From: Acidobacterium capsulatum ATCC 51196
GTDB lineage: Bacteria; Acidobacteriota; Terriglobia; Terriglobales; Acidobacteriaceae
Assembly: GCF_000022565.1 (NCBI RefSeq)
Contig: NC_012483.1
Location: 1,426,001-1,490,000 of the forward strand
Reading direction: 5' to 3'
Length of the DNA: 64,000 bases
Shown one piece after another: positions 25,142 to 31,661 of the stretch. Under the pieces are notes generated by a model. It saw only the letters and a list, made by a program, of their open reading frames with translations, searched no databases and was not told the DNA's origin. Made by a program: the position numbers and the translations under genes. The stretch's first letter is position 1. Every line of letters begins with the position of its first letter.

Positions 25142-26332
25142 ACTTGCCGCACGAGCTTTCTTCGGGGATTTCGGCGGTTTTGGTTCCATTTCCTGCCACG
25201 CCTGCCGGACACTCGCCGCAAGTTGTTCCTGTCGCGCCTTCACGAAGGGCGCGTAGTGCTTCTCGGTAATCTTTACGCTCTTGTGTCCCAGCAGAATCGA
25301 GACCTGATCAATCGGTACTCCAGCCAACAGCATTTCGACAGCGAAGGTGTCGCGAAACATATGGGGAAAGCAGCGCTTTCGCCCTCCGTCCGGCTTCTCC
25401 AACCCTGCGACCTCAAACAACCTGCGAAAGGCGCGCTGCCAATCTGCCACCGCCGACTTTGGGTCGCCATTCCCACTCCAGAAGAAGTAGCGCGGGTTCG
25501 GCTTAGGGCCGGGAGGAACATTGCGAAGATCCTCGGCAACTTTATGCGGAAGCGGAACGTAGACGGGCACGCCAGTCTTTGCCTGATAGAGTAAGAGGTC
25601 GTCATTCGACTGCAAGCGTTCCCTTTCGAGCGTCACGGCATCGCGAATGCGCAGACCGCTCCAACGCAACAACTGCACCAATGCACGGATGCGCTGTCCG
25701 CGCTTTTCCACGTCATAGCCGCGCTCCAGCCCGTCATCGAGCCGGTAGGTGCCATCAATGATCTCGTTGTATTCCTCGCGTGGAAAATAGTCGGTTGGCA
25801 TCTGCTGTACAGTAATGCGCTTGAGATTAAGCGTCGGACTCTGTGTGATCCAGCCGGCGCGGATGCAGAACCAGAAGAACCCCGTAAGACGTTCCTGCTT
25901 TTTCTTCTTGGCCAGTCCACCATCTCTCCATGTCGCCCGAAACGATTGAACGGCACGCAAATCCAGTTCGCGCAGCAGGGTGTAGCCCTCTGACTTTGTC
26001 CAGGCAAGAAACTGCTTTCGGAAGATCGTCTCCAGTTTGCTGAGTGTGGACTCTGCCAAATTGCGCGCCCGTGCGTCAGCCAGGTATTCATCAACCGCCT
26101 GCTTAATAGTGACGGGCTCTTCTTTCTTTGCAGGCGCGGCCTTTGGGTCGTCGGCGCTCTCAATCTCGTGGGCAAGATTCTGAGCGCGTTCCCAGCTGGC
26201 GGTCTGGAGGCTGCGACGGATGTAGGTTCCATTGACCGTTCCTTCGACCCACATGGGGCAGGAACAGCGCTTCCAGTAGCGGTCATCGGTCTTGGAGCAG
26301 CGCTTCAAATGGCGACGATAGAGCGTAAGCAT
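25088..26332 (-). CDS. Tyrosine recombinase / island integrase
   Basis: This 414-aa site-specific recombinase has a Cys-containing N-terminal segment (RCSCPMW, about 22-28), a SAM-like core-binding domain (about 74-165), and the catalytic domain with R228 (SGLRIRD), K252, H324-x2-R327 (HMFRD), H350 (LLGHKS) and nucleophile Y360 (KHYAPF). The complete active site suggests it is functional. Its start lies 76 bp from the 3' end of ssrA, a frequent target of such integrases, and it points away from ssrA. This marks the right boundary of the metal-resistance island. Confidence 0.92.
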   Translation of the reverse strand: MLTLYRRHLKRCSKTDDRYWKRCSCPMWVEGTVNGTYIRRSLQTASWERAQNLAHEIESADDPKAAPAKKEEPVTIKQAVDEYLADARARNLAESTLSKLETIFRKQFLAWTKSEGYTLLRELDLRAVQSFRATWRDGGLAKKKKQERLTGFFWFCIRAGWITQSPTLNLKRITVQQMPTDYFPREEYNEIIDGTYRLDDGLERGYDVEKRGQRIRALVQLLRWSGLRIRDAVTLERERLQSNDDLLLYQAKTGVPVYVPLPHKVAEDLRNVPPGPKPNPRYFFWSGNGDPKSAVADWQRAFRRLFEVAGLEKPDGGRKRCFPHMFRDTFAVEMLLAGVPIDQVSILLGHKSVKITEKHYAPFVKARQEQLAASVRQAWQEMEPKPPKSPKKARAASSSGPALVYSNQDTLRNA

Positions 26333-26408
26333 AATGGAGCTATCGTACGCGTATCGTACATGGAAAATCTATAAATTTATAAGTTGCTCAATATAAATAA
26401 GTTAATGC

Positions 26409-26440
26409 TGGTGGAGGCGGCGGGAGTCGAACCCGCGTCC
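26409..26440. other. Probable island attachment site at the ssrA 3' end
   Basis: The T-arm and acceptor part of the tmRNA (complement of TGGTGGAGGCGG...) lies directly beside the integrase gene. Integrases of this class recombine at the 3' end of tRNA-like genes and leave the gene intact. I found no second copy of this sequence in the window, so the partner repeat probably lies left of position 1. Exact limits are not visible. Confidence 0.5.
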
Positions 26441-26760
26441 GAAATTGGTGTCAGAAAAGAGACTCCATGCTCAGTCGCATTCCTTTAGGTTTCGCACTCT
26501 GCGCTTAGAAGCGACAAGATACGCAGAATGCTAGTCCGTGGATCTCATCCCCGCGGCCCAGACCCAGCCGAAGGAACCAGCCTGCTGTATGACGTCCTGC
26601 CTCGGCCCACAGGCGAAGCCTCAGAGGACGGCAACTTATTTAATTAAGCTGCGAGTGCCAGATTGTTGTTGGCAAGTATTGTTTTGCGAGCGATTACGGG
26701 TGCCCACCCCCCGGCATGCCTCTTTGCCGCAGTCAATCCCGTCGAAACCGTGACGCCCCC
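26409..26760 (-). ncRNA. ssrA: tmRNA (ssrA)
   Basis: The RNA starts GGGGGCGUCACGGUUUCGAC and ends with UUCGACUCCCGCCGCCUCCACCA in two parts: the 7-bp acceptor stem (GGGGGCG with CGCCUCC, one G-U pair) and the T-arm are those of the tRNA-Ala-like domain. The 3' CCA is encoded. The tag reading frame at 26644-26673 reads ANNNLALAA followed by UAA, with resume codon GCC. Several pseudoknot-like GC-rich stems follow. Length is about 352 nt. tmRNA with SmpB rescues stalled ribosomes and tags products for proteolysis. Confidence 0.96.
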
Positions 26761-26979
26761 CTTGCTTGCAGGGTTTGGATCTCAAGCAACTATTTCTATT
26801 CTACCGCTGATTCGGGATTTATCCGGCACGATCGGGCACCGGTACGAAATTCAGGCGCGAAGAGTTGCTCTTAACCAGTAAGAGGAGCTGTCCTCAAGGT
26901 GAAGCAACCGCGCGGTAGGCTTTGACCGCTCCTGGGCCGCCCACTGGCCAGCTATGAATAGAATGAAAAGTGGCCGGGC

Positions 26980-27016
26980 AAAAAAAGACGGCACGAACGG
27001 TATGTTGTTCGTGCCG
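26980..27016 (-). terminator. Rho-independent terminator of the candidate small RNA
   Basis: On the minus strand CGGCACGAAC and GTTCGTGCCG pair perfectly (26989-26998 with 27007-27016; 8-nt loop) and are followed within two bases by seven T residues (26980-26986). This is a textbook intrinsic terminator for leftward transcription starting near 27170. Confidence 0.88.
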
Positions 27017-27170
27017 GGAGGCCAGTGACGCAACTTATAAACTTTTGACATCCTGGAGAGCACTTGCTCCATCCATAGATGTTGAGATGGGAACTGCCCC
27101 TTGGGCGTTGCTGCGATCACCGGAAAAACCAAGCCGGCATTTGCAGTGGATGTGTTCCCCATCCCGGTAC
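26980..27170 (-). ncRNA. Candidate structured small RNA of about 190 nt
   Basis: A near-consensus promoter (27177-27205) and a strong terminator (26980-27016) bracket this stretch, which folds by eye into a three-way junction. P1 pairs 27154-27163 with 27086-27094 (9 bp plus one bulged G). P2 pairs 27144-27147 with 27111-27114 and contains an inner CCGG/CCGG helix. P3 is GCCC/GGGC (27096-27106). A second domain pairs 27048-27052 with 27078-27082. I do not recognise the family; its size resembles 6S RNA. Alternative: the leftward frame from ATG 27162 (103 aa, GGAG nearby), but that frame reads straight through the terminator. Confidence 0.5.
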
Positions 27171-27176
27171 TCCTTG

Positions 27177-27205
27177 AATATACGACGAACTGGATATAAA
27201 CACAA
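27177..27205 (-). promoter_or_regulatory. Sigma-70-type promoter of the candidate small RNA
   Basis: On the minus strand TTGTGT (27200-27205), a 17-bp spacer and TATATT (27177-27182) fit the housekeeping consensus, with the start expected near 27170. Confidence 0.6.
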
Positions 27206-27233
27206 GCCCAACTACAAAAAATAAAATCAGATT

Positions 27234-27488
27234 ATGGACTCTCATTCAAATCAACAACTTAATGGCGACTCTTCCCTACCAAAGACGGAAGACGCCTCCA
27301 TAAAACAGGGAAATTCGCGACTTCCGCGGGTGAGCACCGGCGTTTTGCTGGGCGGCAGCGCGCTGATTGGCTGCTTTGCGGTGGCGCTCTGGAACCGGAA
27401 GGCGCTGCTGTCGATGGTGCGAGGCCGAGGGGCACAGCCGGAGCCTGCCGCCGCGGAGCAGCCGGTTGATCCGGACGCGATCTATTAG
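27234..27488 (+). CDS. Small single-pass membrane protein
   Basis: This 84-aa protein has a polar N-terminus (1-34), one hydrophobic helix (about 35-54, STGVLLGGSALIGCFAVAL), then a basic stretch and a Pro/Glu-rich tail. I do not recognise it. No good ribosome site precedes the ATG, so the start is uncertain. It is divergent from the candidate small RNA. Confidence 0.5.
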   Translation: MDSHSNQQLNGDSSLPKTEDASIKQGNSRLPRVSTGVLLGGSALIGCFAVALWNRKALLSMVRGRGAQPEPAAAEQPVDPDAIY

Positions 27489-27580
27489 CCGGACGCGATC
27501 CAGTTCGATAGACGGCCCCGAGATGAGGAAGTGCTCCAGGGATCAGGCTCTTCGGGAAGGGATGGCCTTCGGAAGGAAAA

Positions 27581-28052
27581 AGTGAATGCTAATTCGCATT
27601 CGTAAATATTCTTTATTCGCGTCTGCCTCAAATCCGCAAATGATTGATTTTATTGGGAGTAAATGTGATTCCGAATTCACATTTCTCGCGCAGGCTTCCT
27701 ATGCGGTGGGAATCCCGTGCGCATCTTATTGATAATTAATACATTTATCCCATGGATTTCCCTTCCCTGAACGCTTCGCGGATCGGATTTTAGCGGCTAC
27801 CGAGACTCGTAAGTGATTGATTTCAATAGACCGCAGAAAATGTGAATATGAATTCACATTTTTCGCGATTTTCCCTGATTCTGAATGCGCGATGGAGTCT
27901 GGAGCAGTCAGGACGCGCATTTGCGCGATTGTGAATCCTGAATCACATTTTCAAATGGCTCTCGCCGGCCCGGCGAGGACAGACCGCTTGCGCCTCTATA
28001 TTGCTGATATCAAATTGCTTATTCGCACGCACAATGTGATTTGCAATTCACA
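27581..28052. repeat. Array of five 18-bp dyads, TGTGA-N8-TCACA
   Basis: Cores lie at 27581-27598 (two mismatches), 27664-27681, 27841-27858, 27930-27947 and 28035-28052, all with exactly eight bases between the half-sites. Two cores extend to 24-bp palindromes flanked by AAA and TTT (27661-27684 and 27838-27861). Several are followed by TCGCG or GCGCGCAGG, and copies 2 and 3 share an upstream TGATTGATTT. They could be binding sites of a dimeric regulator of the CRP/FNR kind (which normally uses N6) or REP-like hairpins. Confidence 0.8.
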
Positions 28053-28130
28053 TTGCGCGCAGGATGTGTCCGGCCGATCCGGCGGCGGGGGCGGACCGGG
28101 AGAATGCAGGTCCCTCAGCCCGGTTCGTTT

Positions 28131-28232
28131 GGCCGGGACGACAAGAGGGCGGGGATTGTGGGAGAAACTCCGGGCGGCGTTTGTGGACGAGACATCGCCG
28201 GAATTCTTCGGCCGTTGGCCTCAGAATGACGC
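28131..28232. repeat. 100-bp dispersed repeat, copy 1
   Basis: This stretch (GGCCGGGACGACAAGAGGGC ... ATCGCCGG(A/G)ATTCTTCG ... TCAGAATGACGC) recurs at 37723-37823 with only scattered differences. Neither copy encodes a plausible protein. Confidence 0.75.
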
Positions 28233-28330
28233 ATCCGTGGGTGGGGCGGGGTCCGGGATGGGAATGCGGGGCTCTCCGCTACGCGCCTGTGGCGCTTCGC
28301 TCAGGATGAATGGCCCTTCTTGATCGCGGG

Positions 28331-28427
28331 TTTTCCCTCAGGGGCTAAAGCCCTGGATCTTTGGCGAGTTGGGATGTACGGGCCAAAGCCCGTACCCTTC
28401 AACAAGGCTGAAGCCATGCCCTGATCC
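28331..28427. repeat. Palindromic repeat family, copy A
   Basis: Three modules in order: CCCTCAGGGGCTAAAGCCC, GGGATGTACGGGC...GCCCGTACCC (hairpin with CAAAG loop) and a GGCTGAAGCC-ATGCCCTGAT end. It is the fullest copy beside that at 37509. It lies about 80 bp upstream of the DUF885 gene. Confidence 0.75.
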
Positions 28428-28507
28428 ATGCACGCAGTGCAGGGACCTATATCTATGGTACTGGGGATAGGCGGAATTTCCGGCGTTATACACTGTTCGC
28501 ATTCCGT

Positions 28508-29365
28508 ATGAACAAGATGCTTTTTGCTGCCGGTGCCCTGGTGCTGGCGATGCTGATCTCTACTCCCGGCCACGGACAGACCTTTCCCAAGGGGACGGTG
28601 GTGCATTATCCGCCACGCAACCCGGTGGAGCAGGCTGCGCAGACGCCCACCACGCTGGCTGGGCGGAAGAAAGCGCTGGCACGGGTGCTGGGGCAGATTC
28701 GGGAGTTCCGGCTGAAGACGGACCCTGAGTATGCTTCGCTGATCGGCGACAAGCGGTATGACGCGGATCTGACGGACTACTCCGTAACGGCGTATGAGCA
28801 GTGGCTGGCGCGGTATAACGAGTTTCTGCTGGATCTGGCCCCGATTGACACGACGGGGATGACGGCGGAAGAGCAGGCCAGCAAGAACAAGATGATGCAG
28901 TGGCTGATGGAGCAGCAGGAGCGGGCGGAGTCAAAGCCGTGGCAGGAGCCGGTGACGGCGGACAGCGGACTGCCGTTTGAGCTGCCGGAGCTGGCCACGG
29001 AGTTGAAGTTCGACTCGGTGAAGGACTACGACGATTACATTGCGCGGCTCGAGAAGATTCCCACGGCATTTCAGCAGATCACCGACGACATGACGGCGGG
29101 GGAGCTGGATGGCCGGAGCTATTCGCCGGCGATGCTGGCCAAGGTGCTGGCGCAGGTGAAGGCGGTGGACAGCCAGAAGCCGGAGGCGAGTGAGTTTGCC
29201 GCGCCTCTCCGCCACTTCCCTGCTTCGGTTTCGGCGGCGGAGCAGGCGCGCATTCAGAAGGCTGTGCTGGCGGCGATTGCGCAGAGCGTCTTTCCGGCAT
29301 ACGAGAGATTTGGCCGCTTTCTTGAGGGCCTGATGAAGACATCCCAGACCAAGGTGCATCCATGA
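28508..29365 (+). CDS. DUF885-like protein, N-terminal half only
   Basis: This 285-aa protein has a signal peptide (1-23, ending GHGQ). The rest resembles the N-terminal half of DUF885 proteins (SLIGDKRYDADLTDYS, DYDDYIARLEKIP, FPAYERFGRFLEGLM). Those are usually about 550-620 aa with a putative metal-dependent active site in the second half; here the frame stops where that half would begin. Its stop overlaps the proC start (ATGA), so this is either a decayed gene with a new fixed end or a trimmed protein. The original active-site region is missing. Confidence 0.65.
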   Translation: MNKMLFAAGALVLAMLISTPGHGQTFPKGTVVHYPPRNPVEQAAQTPTTLAGRKKALARVLGQIREFRLKTDPEYASLIGDKRYDADLTDYSVTAYEQWLARYNEFLLDLAPIDTTGMTAEEQASKNKMMQWLMEQQERAESKPWQEPVTADSGLPFELPELATELKFDSVKDYDDYIARLEKIPTAFQQITDDMTAGELDGRSYSPAMLAKVLAQVKAVDSQKPEASEFAAPLRHFPASVSAAEQARIQKAVLAAIAQSVFPAYERFGRFLEGLMKTSQTKVHP

Positions 29366-30204
29366 CGATCCCGACCTCTTCTTCTATTTCTGTTGCCCAA
29401 GCCCGCGTGGCCGTGCTGGGCGCTGGCAAAATGGGCGGCATTCTGCTGCAGGCGTTTTTGAAGCAGAACATTCTGCGTCCCGACCAGATTGTGGCGACGG
29501 TGGCGCATGAGGACCGCGCGCTGGCCCTCTCGGCGCAGTGGGGCGTGGAGGTGACGACGGACAACCTGGCGGCGGCGAAGCAGGCCAACGTGATTCTGCT
29601 GGGCGTGAAGCCGTTTCAGATTGCGGGGTTGATGGAGGAGATTCGCCCGGCGCTGGATGGGACGAAGCTGCTGGTGTCGTTTGCGGCCTCGGTGAAGACG
29701 GCGGCGATTGAAGAGGCCGCAGGCATGGCACTGCCGGTGATCAGAACGATGCCGAATACGCCCTCAATGCTGGGGGCGGGCATCAGCGCGCTGTGCTCGG
29801 GCAAGAATGTGCTGCCGGAGCATCTGCAACTGGCGAGCGCCCTGTTTGAAGCCGTGGGGCGCACGGTGGTGGTGGACGAGAAGCACATGGATGCCGTGAC
29901 GGGGCTGAGCGCGAGCGGCCCGGCGTATATCTACATCATTTTGGAAGCGCTGGCCGAGGCCGGCGTGAAGGTGGGTCTGCCGCGCGACATTGCCACACTG
30001 CTAGCGGCGCAGACGACGCTGGGCGCGGCGAAGATGGTGCTGGATACGGGGTATCATCCGGCGCTGTTGAAGGATGCCGTGACGACTCCGGCCGGGTGTA
30101 CGATTGACGGCATTCTGGAGCTGGAAGAAGGCGGGCTGCGCGTGACGCTGATCAAGGCCGTGATGCGGGCGACGCAGCGGGCGCGGGAGCTGGCGGCGGG
30201 GTGA
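29362..30204 (+). CDS. proC: Pyrroline-5-carboxylate reductase
   Basis: This 280-aa cytoplasmic enzyme performs the last step of proline synthesis, reducing pyrroline-5-carboxylate with NAD(P)H. The nucleotide-binding GAGKMGGILL (about 20-29) opens a Rossmann domain. The C-terminal dimer domain has the family signature (AVTGLSASGPAYIYIILEAL and TTPAGCTIDGILELEEGGLR). Length fits the family. Its ATG overlaps the stop of the DUF885-like gene. Confidence 0.94.
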   Translation: MTIPTSSSISVAQARVAVLGAGKMGGILLQAFLKQNILRPDQIVATVAHEDRALALSAQWGVEVTTDNLAAAKQANVILLGVKPFQIAGLMEEIRPALDGTKLLVSFAASVKTAAIEEAAGMALPVIRTMPNTPSMLGAGISALCSGKNVLPEHLQLASALFEAVGRTVVVDEKHMDAVTGLSASGPAYIYIILEALAEAGVKVGLPRDIATLLAAQTTLGAAKMVLDTGYHPALLKDAVTTPAGCTIDGILELEEGGLRVTLIKAVMRATQRARELAAG

Positions 30205-30498
30205 GAGCAGTGGTCAGTTGTCAGTCCACAGTTGTCAGTTCGGAGTATGGGAGAGACCGCCCTTGAGGAGTTGTGCCTCAGGGGCTGAAGCCCGCTATTT
30301 TCTTGCGTGTTACGGCACGACTAAAGTCGTGCCCTGATACGAAGGATGATGCGGCCGTGGCTGCCGCGGCGAAGGAATGGCACTCGGGTTGCCGCCGTGG
30401 CGCAGGAATAGGACGCCGCTTTTGCGTGGAACGGAAATTGTCCGCGAAGCGGCGTGAGCGGAGCCGGGCGGGATGCCGGGGGTTCGTACAATAACGAC
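30205..30498. other. Gap with palindromic repeat copy B
   Basis: It begins with short direct repeats of CAGTTGTCAGT (about 30218-30240). A copy of the palindromic repeat family lies at 30275-30340: GCCTCAGGGGCTGAAGCCC, then the GGCACGACTAAAGTCGTGCC hairpin and CTGATAC. No gene. Confidence 0.6.
30275..30340. repeat. Palindromic repeat family, copy B
   Basis: This copy carries the first (CTCAGGGGCTGAAGCCC) and last (GGCACGACTAAAGTCGTGCCCTGATAC, 8-bp stem) modules and lacks the GTACGGGC module. Confidence 0.75.
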
Positions 30499-31458
30499 AT
30501 GGCTACCGCACATGCTTCTTCGGCTCGCACGGCTTTGCCTTCTTCTGCGCTGCGGCGCTTTGCCTGGCTGGTGACGGCCTATACGGTGCTGGTGATTGTG
30601 TGGGGCGGCGCGGTGACGGCGACCGGCTCGGGCAATGGATGCGGCGAGCACTGGCCGCTGTGCGATGGGCGCGTGGTAGTGCATCATCCGGCCCTGACCA
30701 CGATGATTGAGTATGCGCACCGGCTGAGCAGCGGACTGTTTCTGGTGCTGGTGGCGGCGCTGATGGTGTGGACGCTGATGCGCACGGAGCGCAAGCATCT
30801 GGCTCGCCTGCTTTCTGTGGTGGGGCTGGTGCTGACGGTGAACGAGGCTCTGCTGGGCGCGGGCCTGGTGATGTTTGGCTACACCGACAACAAGGAATCA
30901 CTGGCGCGCACGCTCTACTTTGCGCTGCACTTCACCAATACCTTTCTGCTGCTGGCGGCGGTGGCCGGCACGGCGCACTTTTTGTCGCGGCGGGAGGCCT
31001 ACCGGCGCGACCGGCTGCGGCTGCGGGCGCTGGGCTTTGCGCTGCCGGGGCTGATCGCGATTTTGGCAGTGGGAGTGACGGGGTCGCTGGCGGCGCTGGG
31101 GGATTCGATTTATCCGGCAACGAGCCTCGGGGCGGCGCTGCGGGCGGATTTTGCCGGGCATGGGTCGCTGCTGATCCGGCTGCGGTGGCTGCACCCGGCA
31201 ATTGCGCTGCTCGCCGGGGCGTTTCTGCTGTGGCTGGTGGCCGGCGCGGTGCAGAAGCCGGCACTGCGCATGCTGGGCGTGGGGCTGATGGCGCTGCTGG
31301 GCGTGCAGTATTGCCTGGGCGTGGCGGACGTGCTGCTGCTGGCTCCGACATGGGTGCAACTGCTGCACCTGCTGGGCGCGGACGTGCTGTGGATTGTGAC
31401 GCTGCTGATCTCGATGCGGCTGTGCGTGGTAGATGAGGCTGTGCCCCTCAGGGGCTGA
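30499..31458 (+). CDS. ctaA: Heme A synthase (CtaA/COX15 family)
   Basis: This 319-aa inner-membrane protein has about eight helices in two similar halves. It oxidises heme O to heme A for cytochrome oxidase. Family marks include GGAVTATGSGNGCGEHWPLC with its cysteines in the first loop, heme-ligand histidines in EYAHR and HFTNTFLL, and the second-half HPAIALL and QLLHLLGADVLW. The ATG at 30499 is preferred over an earlier one. The last residues (VPLRG) and the stop codon are supplied by repeat copy C. Confidence 0.9.
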   Translation: MATAHASSARTALPSSALRRFAWLVTAYTVLVIVWGGAVTATGSGNGCGEHWPLCDGRVVVHHPALTTMIEYAHRLSSGLFLVLVAALMVWTLMRTERKHLARLLSVVGLVLTVNEALLGAGLVMFGYTDNKESLARTLYFALHFTNTFLLLAAVAGTAHFLSRREAYRRDRLRLRALGFALPGLIAILAVGVTGSLAALGDSIYPATSLGAALRADFAGHGSLLIRLRWLHPAIALLAGAFLLWLVAGAVQKPALRMLGVGLMALLGVQYCLGVADVLLLAPTWVQLLHLLGADVLWIVTLLISMRLCVVDEAVPLRG

Positions 31459-31512
31459 AGCCCTGGATTTTTGGCGGGTTGGGATGTACGGGCTAAAGCC
31501 ATGCCCTGATAC
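31443..31512. repeat. Palindromic repeat family, copy C, overlapping the ctaA stop
   Basis: The copy starts CCCCTCAGGGGCTGAAGCCC, inside the final codons of ctaA, and ends CATGCCCTGATAC. Part of the middle hairpin is fused to the end module. A related hairpin, CCCACATCTC...GAGATGTGGGGCACCC, follows at about 31536-31566. Confidence 0.75.
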
Positions 31513-31661
31513 AGGAGGCTTTGATTTGGCTTTTCACCCACATCTCTTTGAGATGTGGGGCACCCGCCGGTAAGGGTGCGCGGGAGGAATGGGCGAGGCA
31601 TTTGGCTCTGGACTGCGATAGGCTGGCATCACGCCTTTGAAACTATCCTCCGGAGTCTTCT

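Larger units (their letters stand above)
27489..28507. other. 1-kb non-coding gap rich in repeats
   Basis: No convincing gene. It holds the five-dyad array (27581-28052), one copy of a 100-bp repeat (28131-28232) and one copy of the CCCTGATAC palindromic repeat family (28331-28427). Frames of 60-170 codons here are made by repeat sequence. Confidence 0.65.

Noticed and set aside
26851-27162. Leftward 103-codon frame between ssrA and the small membrane gene
   Set aside because: It has a passable GGAG but reads through a textbook terminator; the structured-RNA explanation fits better, so it is kept only as an alternative.
27581-28052. CRISPR array reading of the spaced dyads
   Set aside because: Units are irregularly spaced (83, 177, 89 and 105 bp), the repeats are short and palindromic, and no cas gene is near.
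27817-28323. Rightward 168-codon frame in the repeat gap
   Set aside because: Built from dyads and dispersed repeats; composition unlike a protein.
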